Source: Flavobacterium zhairuonense (GTDB taxonomy: Bacteria; Bacteroidota; Bacteroidia; Flavobacteriales; Flavobacteriaceae). From it: a stretch of DNA of 64,000 nucleotides. The notes beneath the pieces were generated by a model. That model saw only the letters and a list, made by a program, of their open reading frames with translations. It did no database searches and was not told the origin of the DNA. Numbering within the stretch: the first letter of the stretch is position 1; every line of letters begins with the position of its first letter. The position numbers and the translations under genes are program-made. Below, piece by piece: positions 47,729 through 56,793 of this stretch. The stretch spans positions 1 to 64,000 of the forward strand of contig NZ_SJSY01000063.1 in assembly GCF_004352915.1 (NCBI RefSeq). The letters run 5' to 3'.

Positions 47729-50700
47729 ATGAAAAACATAAATACAATAGCAGGTTTTTTGAGCATTGTGAGCTTAATATTACTTGCAAGCTGTTCTAAA
47801 GATTCTGATCAAAAGATCTTTACGACTTTAGACCGTTCTGATACAGGAATTGATTTCAGTAATAACTTGACAGAAAACGATTCACTGAATTACTTTACCT
47901 ACAACTATATTTATTTAGGAGGTGGAGTTGCAACAGGCGATATCAATAACGATGGTTTAGTTGATATTTATTTTACCGGAAATCAGGTATCAAATAAATT
48001 ATACCTGAACAAAGGAAATCTAAAATTTGAAGATATTACAGAAAAAGCTGGTGTTGGAGGCGATAGCCGTTGGTATACTGGCGTAGCTATGGCAGATGTA
48101 AATGGTGATGGATTTTTAGATATTTATTGTAGTGTGGGAGGGAAATTCGGACCTAAAAACAATGAATTATATATTAATAATGGAAACGGCACTTTTACAG
48201 AAAAAGCCAAAGAATATGGTATTGATGATGTTGGAAACAGCGTTCAGGGAACTTTTTTTGATTACGATAAAGATGGTGATCTAGATTTGTTTGTTGCCAA
48301 TTATCCGCCAACTAAATTCAATTCGGCAACGGGAGATTATGTGCAAATGATGCTTCATGTCAAAGACAATGAATCTGGTCATTTATATCGAAATGATGGA
48401 AATCATTTTACGAATGTTACCGAACAAGCGGGTGTAAAAAACTATGGTTTGTCATTAAGCGCCACAGTGGGCGATTTAAACAATGATAGCTGGCCTGATA
48501 TTTATGTTTCAAATGATTTTAATTCACCCGATTTCTTGTACATAAACAATCAGGACGGAACTTTTAAGGAAGTAGTAAAAGAAGCAATGGCGCATAATTC
48601 TTTTTACGGAATGGGCGTTGATATTTCAGATTTCAACAACGACGGAAATTTAGATCTTTTTCAGGTAGATATGGATGCAAAGGACAATCGCCGTAAAAAG
48701 GCAAACATGTCCAGCATGAATCCAAAACTTTTTTGGGATGTAATTGATGCAGGTTTTAATTACCAATACATGCACAATTGTATGCAGTTAAATACAGGAG
48801 TTTATGAAAACGGAATTCCACATTTTGGCAATGTATCACGCATCACCGGAACATCCTCTACAGATTGGAGCTGGGGACCTTTATTCGCCGATTTTGACAA
48901 CGACGGAAATAAGGATTTGTTTGTAACAAACGGAACTCGAAGAGAAATTAACAACAATGATTTCTTTCATAGCCTTGAAACGTTAAATCTAAAACCAAAA
49001 GATTTGCTGAAAAAATCTCAGGAAATTCCTTCTGAGAAAATCGATAATTTCATGTTTCAAAACAATGGAAATTTAAATTTTGAGCAGGCAAATAAAAAAT
49101 GGGGAATTGAATTTAAAGGTTTTTCAAATGGCGTTGCTTACGTTGATTTAGATAATGATGGCGACTTGGATATTGTAGTAAATAATATCGACGATTATGC
49201 GTCAGTGTTCGAAAATTCAAGTTCAAAAATCAACAATTACCTCAAAGTAGATTTTAAAGGCAATTCAAAAAATGTTTATGGTCTCGGAAATCGTGTTTAT
49301 GTGAGAACCAAAAAAGGAACTCAAATGCAAGAACTTACTTTAACAAGAGGATTTCAGTCATCTGTTGCTCCTGAACTGCATTTTGGAGTAGGTAAAGAAA
49401 ATACAATTGACGAAGTAAAAGTGGTTTGGACAAATGGCAAAGTGCAAAAACTAAACAATGTAAAAGCGAATCAAACACTTCATTTTAAAGAGCAGGATGC
49501 TAAAGAAGAAATTGTAGCGAAAACAGCTCCGAAAAGTCAATTATTTGCAACAGAAACCAAGATTTTTCCAGTTTACAAACACGAAGAAAATAAATACGAT
49601 GATTTTAAGGATCAGGTTTTATTGCCTCATAAAATGTCAACTTTTGGTCCTGTGATTGCTGTTGGAGATTTGAATAAGGATGGTCTTGATGATTATTTCA
49701 TTGGAGGTTCTGCAACTTATTCTGGGAAAATGTTTTTTCAGACTAAAAATGGTTTTGTCGAAAAAAGCATTCCTGCATTGGAACTAGATAAAGCTAGTGA
49801 AGATACTGGAGCATTAATTTTTGATGCTGATAATGATGGCGATAACGATTTGTACGTAGTAAGCGGCGGTTACGAATTTTTGATTAATGACCCAAAATTG
49901 CAAGACAGATTATATATCAACAACGGAAAAGGAGATTTTACTAAAGCGCCAGTCGGAGTACTTCCGTCCATGCCGACAAGTGGTTCAAAAGTATATCCAA
50001 TCGATTATGATAAAGATGGAAAACAGGATCTTTTGGTGTTGGGAAGACAGGTTCCAGGACAATATCCTTCACCAACAACAACTTATTTGTTGCACAATAT
50101 AAGCACAGCAACACAACCAAAATTTGAAATTTCTAAAAAAGCACCTAAAGAATTTGTCAATCTTGGAATGGCAACAAGTGCTGTAATCACGGATTTCAAT
50201 AATGATAAATTAGAAGATATTATCGTTGTTGGCGAATGGATGCCTATCCGAATTTTCCAAAATTCAAAAGCGGGTTTCAAAGAAGTCACAAAAGAGATGG
50301 GACTTAACGATGATACTACAGGCTGGTGGTGGAGCATTCAGCAAGGCGATTTTGATAAAGATGGAGATATGGATTATATCATTGGAAATAATGGTTTGAA
50401 TTATAAATACAAAGCCACTCCAGATGAGACTTTTGACATTTTTGTGAAAGATTTTGACAATGATAAACACAAAGATATTGTACTGAGCTATTACAATGAT
50501 GGCAAACAATATCCGGTTCGTGGTCGTGGTTGTTCTTCACAACAAATTCCGAATATCAAGAAGAAATTCAAAGACTACGAAAGTTTTTCAGAAGCGACTC
50601 TGGTTGATGTTTATACCGAAAAATCACTTAAAGAAGCCTTGCATTACAAAGTAAAATCTTTTGCCAGTATTTATTTGGAAAATAAGAACGGAAAATTTGT

Positions 50701-51022
50701 AATTCACGAATTACCTGTTGAAGCACAGCTTAGTTGTATCAATCAAATAATGGTTGATGATTATGATAAAGATGGAAATCTTGATGCACTAATTACAGGA
50801 AACATGTATAATTCTGAAGTTGAAACTCCTCGAAACGATGCCGGTCATGGATTGTTTTTGAAAGGGAATGGAAAAGGAAAATTCAAATCGGTAACAGCAG
50901 TTGAAAGCGGATTTTTTACTCCGGGAGACGTTAAAAACATGGAGAAAATAAAAGTACAAGGAAAAACATATCTACTGGTAACTAAAAACAATTCGTTTTT
51001 GCAAAGCGTCAGGATTAATTAA
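47729..51022 (+). CDS. Large FG-GAP/VCBS + ASPIC/UnbV lipoprotein
   Basis: About 1097 residues; the start at 47729 gives a lipoprotein signal ending LLASC, while a TTG at 47705 is less likely. It has an N-terminal run of calcium-loop motifs (GDINNDGLVDIY, ADVNGDGFLDIY, DYDKDGDLDLF, DFNNDGNLDLF, DLDNDGDLDIV), a central ASPIC/UnbV domain (GLGNRVYVRTKKGTQMQ, VVWTNGKVQ, ~510-590), then a second propeller (GDLNKDGLDDYF, DADNDGDNDLY, DYDKDGKQDLL, DFDKDGDMDYI). Likely outer-membrane anchored and calcium-stabilised. Function unknown; same cluster as the haloperoxidase-like genes. Confidence 0.85.
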   Translation: MKNINTIAGFLSIVSLILLASCSKDSDQKIFTTLDRSDTGIDFSNNLTENDSLNYFTYNYIYLGGGVATGDINNDGLVDIYFTGNQVSNKLYLNKGNLKFEDITEKAGVGGDSRWYTGVAMADVNGDGFLDIYCSVGGKFGPKNNELYINNGNGTFTEKAKEYGIDDVGNSVQGTFFDYDKDGDLDLFVANYPPTKFNSATGDYVQMMLHVKDNESGHLYRNDGNHFTNVTEQAGVKNYGLSLSATVGDLNNDSWPDIYVSNDFNSPDFLYINNQDGTFKEVVKEAMAHNSFYGMGVDISDFNNDGNLDLFQVDMDAKDNRRKKANMSSMNPKLFWDVIDAGFNYQYMHNCMQLNTGVYENGIPHFGNVSRITGTSSTDWSWGPLFADFDNDGNKDLFVTNGTRREINNNDFFHSLETLNLKPKDLLKKSQEIPSEKIDNFMFQNNGNLNFEQANKKWGIEFKGFSNGVAYVDLDNDGDLDIVVNNIDDYASVFENSSSKINNYLKVDFKGNSKNVYGLGNRVYVRTKKGTQMQELTLTRGFQSSVAPELHFGVGKENTIDEVKVVWTNGKVQKLNNVKANQTLHFKEQDAKEEIVAKTAPKSQLFATETKIFPVYKHEENKYDDFKDQVLLPHKMSTFGPVIAVGDLNKDGLDDYFIGGSATYSGKMFFQTKNGFVEKSIPALELDKASEDTGALIFDADNDGDNDLYVVSGGYEFLINDPKLQDRLYINNGKGDFTKAPVGVLPSMPTSGSKVYPIDYDKDGKQDLLVLGRQVPGQYPSPTTTYLLHNISTATQPKFEISKKAPKEFVNLGMATSAVITDFNNDKLEDIIVVGEWMPIRIFQNSKAGFKEVTKEMGLNDDTTGWWWSIQQGDFDKDGDMDYIIGNNGLNYKYKATPDETFDIFVKDFDNDKHKDIVLSYYNDGKQYPVRGRGCSSQQIPNIKKKFKDYESFSEATLVDVYTEKSLKEALHYKVKSFASIYLENKNGKFVIHELPVEAQLSCINQIMVDDYDKDGNLDALITGNMYNSEVETPRNDAGHGLFLKGNGKGKFKSVTAVESGFFTPGDVKNMEKIKVQGKTYLLVTKNNSFLQSVRIN

Positions 51023-51050
51023 AGTAAAAAATAAGTTAGGAAAAAGCTTT

Positions 51051-51070
51051 TGAACTCTTATCTGAGTTCA
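51051..51070. other. Intercistronic hairpin
   Basis: TGAACTC-TTATCT-GAGTTCA, a 7-bp stem followed at a distance by TTTTTAAAAA; it could attenuate transcription between the large lipoprotein and the DoxX-like gene, or mark an mRNA end. Confidence 0.4.
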
Positions 51071-51167
51071 GGTCTGACTTTTTAAAAACAATACTTACAG
51101 TGTCTTTAAGGCATTGTAAGGACTTGTTTTAAAAACTCTTAATTAACTAATCCAAAATTCAAGACAA

Positions 51168-51656
51168 ATGAAAAATACTTTCAACGCTTTCTATTTCTCA
51201 TTAAGTGATAAAATAGGAAAACACAGTGTTTACTTAATGCGTTTGGCTTTGGTCATAATTTACATTTGGTTCGGACTTCTAAAAATCTTCGGTCTTAGTC
51301 CTGCAGGCGACATGGTGGCGAAAACGGTTTTTTGGCTCAAGCCAGAATTCTTTATTCCAATTCTTGGAATTTGTGAAGTATGTATCGGATTGGGATTGCT
51401 CTTTAGAAAATTGATTCCGGTAACTATTGTGCTGTTATTATTGCATATGGGAGCAACGCTTTCTACTTTCTTTATTCTAAAATCCAGTTGTTTTGAAATC
51501 TTTCCGTATGAACCAACATTGGCGGGTCAGTATATTATCAAGAATATTGTCTTGGTTGCAGGAGCGCTGGTTATTGCCGGAAAATACAACGAGGATTATT
51601 ATACAGCAATGAGTTTGAAAAAAGAGCAGGAAAAGTTTACTGCAAATGCTGAATGA
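51168..51656 (+). CDS. DoxX-like integral membrane protein
   Basis: 162 residues with about four transmembrane helices (LMRLALVIIYIWFGLLKIFG, FIPILGICEVCIGLGLLF, VTIVLLLLHMGATLSTFFI, YIIKNIVLVAGALVIAG). The pattern RLALxxIYIWFGLLKI with G-x-C-E in helix 2 fits DoxX/DUF417-like inner-membrane proteins, some of which are linked to redox or quinone chemistry. Two Cys occur (in GICEVCIG and SSCFEIF). Its presence in a haloperoxidase cluster could mean it supplies reducing or oxidising equivalents; this is speculative. Confidence 0.75.
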   Translation: MKNTFNAFYFSLSDKIGKHSVYLMRLALVIIYIWFGLLKIFGLSPAGDMVAKTVFWLKPEFFIPILGICEVCIGLGLLFRKLIPVTIVLLLLHMGATLSTFFILKSSCFEIFPYEPTLAGQYIIKNIVLVAGALVIAGKYNEDYYTAMSLKKEQEKFTANAE

Positions 51657-51699
51657 GTAAACTGAAACAAACTATTAACCAACAAAAACAAATTTAAAA

Positions 51700-52611
51700 A
51701 TGAAAAAAATATACTTGTGCTTTCTCTTCCTAATTCCCTTTATGATGAATGCACAAACTGATATAGACGCGCTTATGATGAAGAAAAATGATTTTTGCTT
51801 CGGGGCGGTTTATCAATACAGCAGTTGGAACGAATATTGGGAAGGCACTTTTAAAAGAGAAAATCTTAATCTCGGAACGGTATCTTCTCAAGGTCCTGCT
51901 TTTATGGGTGATTACGGAGTATTAGACAAGCTGAATTTTCTTTTGACCGTTCCTTATGTTGAAACAAAAGCGACAGCAGGAACTATGAAAGGTCAAAAAG
52001 GAATACAGGATTTAACTTTCACTCTAAAATATATGCCAATTAAAAAGAATATTGGTAATGTCAAGTATTCATTAATTCTTTTAGGAAGTTATTCAACACC
52101 CGGATCAGATTATGCCCCCGATTATTTGCCATTGAGCCTTGGCCTTGGGAGCAATACAGGAACATTTCGATTGATGGGAGATGTCCAGTATCGCCATTTT
52201 TTCGCTACTTTATCTGGAGCTTATCTAAAAAGAGGAAACATTACCATTGATCGAAATTCTTATTTAGATAATGAAATTCATTATACCAATGAAGTCGATA
52301 TGCCGGATTTAATAAATGTCAATTTTAGATTCGGATACCGTTCCTCAAAACTGATTGCGGAAGCTATTATCGATAATTCGGTTACACAATCCGGAGGTTT
52401 TAACATTACAAAAAACAATATGCCTTTCCCAAGCAATACGATGAATGCTTTCAAGTTGGGTGTGAATGGAAAATACACGGTTATAAAACAACCTGAATTA
52501 GCCATTGTTGGTGGATATAATGTAGTAACAGAAGGTAGAAATGTTGGAGAAGCAACTTCATTCTATGGAGGCATTTTCTATCTGATTAATTTTAATAAAA
52601 AAAGCAAGTAA
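51700..52611 (+). CDS. Outer-membrane beta-barrel, Phenol_MetA_deg-like transporter
   Basis: 303 residues with a signal peptide (ending MMNAQ). Alternating strands and turns (VLDKLNFLLTVPYVETKAT, LTFTLKYMPI, YSLILLGSYSTPGSDY, VNFRFGYRSSKLIAEAII, GGIFYLINFNK) resemble the barrel family typified by the MetA phenol-degradation protein. It may pass a small hydrophobic or aromatic molecule. One base separates its stop from the GTG start of the next gene. Confidence 0.75.
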   Translation: MKKIYLCFLFLIPFMMNAQTDIDALMMKKNDFCFGAVYQYSSWNEYWEGTFKRENLNLGTVSSQGPAFMGDYGVLDKLNFLLTVPYVETKATAGTMKGQKGIQDLTFTLKYMPIKKNIGNVKYSLILLGSYSTPGSDYAPDYLPLSLGLGSNTGTFRLMGDVQYRHFFATLSGAYLKRGNITIDRNSYLDNEIHYTNEVDMPDLINVNFRFGYRSSKLIAEAIIDNSVTQSGGFNITKNNMPFPSNTMNAFKLGVNGKYTVIKQPELAIVGGYNVVTEGRNVGEATSFYGGIFYLINFNKKSK

Positions 52612-52612
52612 G

Positions 52613-54175
52613 GTGAAAAATAATATAAAAAATATAGTTCTAAAAAGTCTGATATTTTTGTTTTTTGCAGTTGGATTATTACATTCTTGCGATGAGGATA
52701 TTACACCTCGCAATGAGCAGTTTCCGCAACTAAATCCAAAAAATACAGATGTCGAAGCTGGCACTTGGAAAACATATCTTTTGACTGCACCAGATGAATT
52801 TTCAATAGATGCACCCGCGGCGACAAATTCAGCTGCATATACGAGAGAAATTAATGAAATAAAGAGTTTTCAGGTTGATATTACAAAAGAACAAAAAAGA
52901 ATAATAGAGTATTGGAGCGCAGGTAGTGTGTTGCGTTGGAATGAAATTTTGCGAACATTAGTTGCGAGGCATAATCGTCCACCGTATCAAAATGAAGACG
53001 GAACTTATCCAGCTCCCTCAGCGGCAAATCCATTTGCATATCCTCAATTTCCATTTTCTAATCCTCCTTACGCGGCGAGAGCTTATGCGTATGTAAGTGC
53101 TGCTCAATATGATGCGCTGGTTGCAGCTTGGCATTTTAAAAAGCTTTACAACAGAGCGGCGCCTTATACTGTTGATCCGAGTTTGCAGGTTCTAATTCCT
53201 AAAAGCACTTTGCCATCTTATCCTTCAGAAGATGCTGTGGTAACGGGAGTTACCGTTGAACTTTTGAAATTATTATTTCCGACTGAAATCGCTTATGTAA
53301 ACGGAAAAGCCGAGGAAGAAAAATTATATCGTATCATCAGTGGTGCCAATGTTCGCTCTGATGTTGATGCCGGAATAATTTTAGGAAGAAAGGTTGCGGC
53401 AAAATTCATCACTCGTGCTTCAACGGATGGTGCAGGGGCTGCTATTGGTACGCCGGCAATTTGGGCAGCATTTGAAACTGAAACTGCAGCAAAAGGAGAA
53501 ATTCCGTGGAAATCATTAGAAGTACCGGCAAGACCTCCAATGTTGCCATTATTCGGAAAAGTAAAATCATTTTTAATGACAGAAGCTGATGTTGTTGCAA
53601 ATCGTCCGCCTGCACCGCCATCCACAAAATCTGAAGCTTTTGCCAAAGAATTAGCCGAGATTAAAAGTTTCAGTCAGGACAAGTCTCGTGAACATTTGGA
53701 AATTGTGAGTTTTTGGGCTGACGGAGTAGATACTTACACGCCTCCAGGACATTGGAACGCCATTGCTTCTGAAAATTTTGTGCAACAATCGTACAGTGAA
53801 GTTCGTTGGGCAAGAAATTTGGCTTTGTTAAATGTTGCCATGATGGATGCGGCGATTAGTTGCTGGGATGCAAAATATGCTTATTTCAATCCACGTCCGT
53901 GCCAAATGGATCCTTCAATTAAAACCACTACAGGAGTTCCTAATTTTCCAGCTTATGTTTCGGGGCATTCTACTTTTAGTGCCGCCGCAAGTACGGTTTT
54001 GTCCCATTTTATTCCCGCTAAAAAAACGCAATATGAAGCAATGGCTTTAGAGGCATCAAACTCGCGAATGTACGGCGCTATTCATTATAGAAGCGATTGC
54101 GAAAAAGGATTAACACTAGGTAAAAAAGTCGCTGGTTTTGCTGTTGGAAGAGCAACAACAGATGGCGCTGAATAA
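52613..54175 (+). CDS. Vanadium-dependent haloperoxidase / PAP2-superfamily lipoprotein 2
   Basis: 520 residues from a GTG start one base after the previous stop; the GTG gives a good lipoprotein signal (LFFAVGLLHSC). The superfamily pocket is intact: K-x6-RP (KYAYFNPRP), SGH (PAYVSGHS) and SR-x5-H-x3-D (SRMYGAIHYRSD). The sequence is only distantly similar to the enzyme at 43909 (the core motifs match but the N-terminal halves differ), so this is a diverged pair rather than a recent duplication. Likely anchored in the outer membrane facing the periplasm or surface. Last gene of the cluster. Confidence 0.85.
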   Translation: MKNNIKNIVLKSLIFLFFAVGLLHSCDEDITPRNEQFPQLNPKNTDVEAGTWKTYLLTAPDEFSIDAPAATNSAAYTREINEIKSFQVDITKEQKRIIEYWSAGSVLRWNEILRTLVARHNRPPYQNEDGTYPAPSAANPFAYPQFPFSNPPYAARAYAYVSAAQYDALVAAWHFKKLYNRAAPYTVDPSLQVLIPKSTLPSYPSEDAVVTGVTVELLKLLFPTEIAYVNGKAEEEKLYRIISGANVRSDVDAGIILGRKVAAKFITRASTDGAGAAIGTPAIWAAFETETAAKGEIPWKSLEVPARPPMLPLFGKVKSFLMTEADVVANRPPAPPSTKSEAFAKELAEIKSFSQDKSREHLEIVSFWADGVDTYTPPGHWNAIASENFVQQSYSEVRWARNLALLNVAMMDAAISCWDAKYAYFNPRPCQMDPSIKTTTGVPNFPAYVSGHSTFSAAASTVLSHFIPAKKTQYEAMALEASNSRMYGAIHYRSDCEKGLTLGKKVAGFAVGRATTDGAE

Positions 54176-54218
54176 TCAAAGAATAATTATTTTTTATATT
54201 AGGTTGTTTTTCAATTTT

Positions 54219-54256
54219 AAACCCGACAGGTTTCTAAATTCTGTCGGGTTTTATTT
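54219..54256 (+). terminator. Terminator of the haloperoxidase cluster
   Basis: AAACCCGACAG / CTGTCGGGTTT, an 11-bp stem with an 11-nt loop, then TATTTT. It closes the run of genes from 43909 to 54175. Confidence 0.9.
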
Positions 54257-54439
54257 TCATACTATCTTGGATTTTTACCTAAAAAAAGCACCCTAAAAAT
54301 TTTCTAAATATCAATTATTTAGAATTGGATAAAAACAATAACAGGAAGAATACTTTAAATAGCCTTTTTCTAGAGTTGGATTTTTATGCGATTATTTCAT
54401 GCGAATTTGCTTCATTTCTTATAGAAAATGCACGATTTG

Positions 54440-54473
54440 TTTGATTCGGATATACCGCATTGCTTTACTTTTG
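54440..54473 (+). promoter_or_regulatory. Candidate promoter of GH3
   Basis: TTTG at 54440-54443, then 22 bases, then TACTTTTG at 54466-54473, which fits the Bacteroidota consensus. No CAACCGGTTG is present, so this gene may be controlled differently. Apart from the terminator at 54219, nothing else is seen in 54176-54558. Confidence 0.5.
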
Positions 54474-54558
54474 GAAGCTTGTTAAAAGATTTTTTTCTCC
54501 ATTATCATTACGAACAAATTATCAATCTTGACCAAAAAGTTTTTAAAAAATATATAAA

Positions 54559-56724
54559 ATGAAATTCCAAATTAGAACTATTATGTTGTTTTCACTATTC
54601 TTTCAAACCGCCTTTTCACAAACCGATGCTGTAACCGAAAAGAAGATCCAACATTTAATAAAAAAAATGACTTTGAAAGAAAAAGTGGGTATGCTACACG
54701 GAAACTCTAAATTTTATACTTCAGAAATAAAACATCTTGGAATTCCAGAATGGGCGTTGTCTGATGGTCCTCATGGCGTCAGAGCAGAAATGAATCGTCA
54801 TAATTGGCAGTATACAGGACAAACTGATGATTCTTCAACTTGTTTTCCTCCCGGAACAGCTATGGCTGCAAGTTGGAATTTAGAATTGGCGAGACAGCGC
54901 GGTATCGTTTTAGGTGAAGAAGCTCGTTTTCGTAAAAAGGATGTTTTGCTTGGACCAGGAATCAATATCATTCGTTCTCCACTTTGCGGACGAAATTTCG
55001 AGTATTTAAGTGAAGATCCATTTCTTATTTCTCAGCTCTCTGTAAATTATATAAAGGCTTTGCAGACTCAAGATGTTGCTGCTTGCGTGAAACATTTCGT
55101 AGCAAATAATCAGGAAGAAAATCGTTTTGTTATTGATATTAATATGAGCGAACGTGCTTTTCGCGAAATTTATTTACCCGGTTTCAAATCGTCGATTGTT
55201 GATGCTGGAGTATTGGGAGTTATGGGAGCCTATAACAAATTTCGAGGCGAATACTGTACTGAAAATGCTTATTTGGGGCGAACTATTCTTAGAGATGAAT
55301 TTAATTTCAAAGGCGTTTACATGTCTGATTGGGATGCCGTGCACAGTACTGAAAAAGCTGCTCTAGCCGGTTTGGACTTGGAAATGGGAACTGAAAAAGA
55401 AAATTATGATGAATGGTATTTTGCAGATCCACTCATTAAGGCAGTACAGGAAGGACGCATAAAAGAAAGTGTAGTAGATGAGAAAGTAGCGAATATTTTG
55501 CGAGTTATGATTAAAACCAAAGTTTTAGATCCTAAAACGCGAATAACAGGTTCTATAAATACAAAAGAACACCAGCAAGCCGCTTATCGCTCTGCTGTCG
55601 AAGCAATTGTTTTGTTGAAAAATGAAAACAAAACGTTGCCTTTAAATATGAGCACCTTAAAATCTGTGGCAATTATTGGAGATAATGCGACCCGTACACA
55701 TTGTGGTGGCGGATTTAGTTCAGAGATCAAAGCATTATATGAAGTTACACCGCTACAGGCTATTACTGAAAAGTATGGAAAATCGGTACAAATAAATTTT
55801 GCACAAGGTTATGAAAAACAATCTCATGTTGTAGAAAGAAGCAGCGATGGGCAATTAAACACAGATAAAGTAGATTGGAAATTAATTGACGAAGCAGTGG
55901 CTCAAGCTAAAAAATCGGATGTAGCGATTGTTTTTGCAGGCTTGAACCATGATTTTGATTCAGAATCATTTGACAGACTTCACATGCGTTTGCCTTACGG
56001 ACAGGAAACTTTAATTCAGGAAGTAGCCAAAGCAAATCCTAGAACCATTGTTGTGATTATTGCAGGTTCGCCACTTGAATTAGCCGGAATTGAATCTAGT
56101 GTACCAGCCTTGGTTTGGGGATGGTACGGTGGAATGGAAGCCGGAAATGCTGTAATTGATGTACTAAGCGGAAAAGAATTTCCGTCAGGAAAACTGCCTT
56201 TTACTATTCCGGTAACCTTACGCCAATCACCAGCACATGCTTTAGGAGCATATCCCGGCCATGATTTAAAGGTAAATTATGATGAAGATATTCTGGTAGG
56301 TTATCGCTGGTTTGACACTAAAGGAATTGAACCTCAATATTCTTTTGGATACGGACTATCTTATACTTCTTTTGAAATTTCTAATGTAGCGACTGATAAA
56401 AAAGCTTACAATATCGATGATGAAATAATTGTGAAATGTGAAATTAGAAATACTGGAAAATCGAACGGTGCTGAAGTAATTCAACTCTATGCTGGTCAAA
56501 CAACTTCTTCCGTTTTAAGACCAAAGAAAGAATTAAAAGCATTCGATAAAGTATTCCTGAAACCAGGAGAAAAAAAAATGGTTTCTTTAAAATTGAAAGT
56601 AAAAGATTTGGCTTTTTACGATGAGAAAACTTCCAGCTGGAAAGTTGAAGCTGGTGAATTTGTACTTTATACGGCGACATCAGCGAAAGAAATTGTTAGC
56701 GCTTTGAAGATTGTAGTACAATAA
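54559..56724 (+). CDS. GH3 beta-glucosidase/beta-xylosidase
   Basis: 721 residues with a signal peptide (ending AFSQ). GH3 marks: LSDGPHGVRAEM, CFPPGTAMAASWN, NIIRSPLCGRNFEYLSEDP, CVKHFVANNQE, nucleophile Asp (~256) in YMSDWDAVH, and FGYGLSYTSFEI before a C-terminal FN3-like domain. It lacks the PA14 insert and the SDCGA form of the other GH3 (31069), and its NQE/MSDWDAVH type is closer to beta-glucosidases. Substrate may be gluco-, xylo- or mixed oligosaccharides. Confidence 0.9.
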   Translation: MKFQIRTIMLFSLFFQTAFSQTDAVTEKKIQHLIKKMTLKEKVGMLHGNSKFYTSEIKHLGIPEWALSDGPHGVRAEMNRHNWQYTGQTDDSSTCFPPGTAMAASWNLELARQRGIVLGEEARFRKKDVLLGPGINIIRSPLCGRNFEYLSEDPFLISQLSVNYIKALQTQDVAACVKHFVANNQEENRFVIDINMSERAFREIYLPGFKSSIVDAGVLGVMGAYNKFRGEYCTENAYLGRTILRDEFNFKGVYMSDWDAVHSTEKAALAGLDLEMGTEKENYDEWYFADPLIKAVQEGRIKESVVDEKVANILRVMIKTKVLDPKTRITGSINTKEHQQAAYRSAVEAIVLLKNENKTLPLNMSTLKSVAIIGDNATRTHCGGGFSSEIKALYEVTPLQAITEKYGKSVQINFAQGYEKQSHVVERSSDGQLNTDKVDWKLIDEAVAQAKKSDVAIVFAGLNHDFDSESFDRLHMRLPYGQETLIQEVAKANPRTIVVIIAGSPLELAGIESSVPALVWGWYGGMEAGNAVIDVLSGKEFPSGKLPFTIPVTLRQSPAHALGAYPGHDLKVNYDEDILVGYRWFDTKGIEPQYSFGYGLSYTSFEISNVATDKKAYNIDDEIIVKCEIRNTGKSNGAEVIQLYAGQTTSSVLRPKKELKAFDKVFLKPGEKKMVSLKLKVKDLAFYDEKTSSWKVEAGEFVLYTATSAKEIVSALKIVVQ

Positions 56725-56747
56725 ATCCAGCTTAGAAAAATTCAAAT

Positions 56748-56793
56748 AAATTAAAATTATGGCATTCGTAGAAGATTGCCATAATTTTAATTT
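56748..56793. terminator. Bidirectional terminator between GH3 and the symporter
   Basis: A perfect 17-bp stem (AAATTAAAATTATGGCA / TGCCATAATTTTAATTT) with a 12-nt loop. It overlaps the last codons of the convergent symporter gene. Confidence 0.85.
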
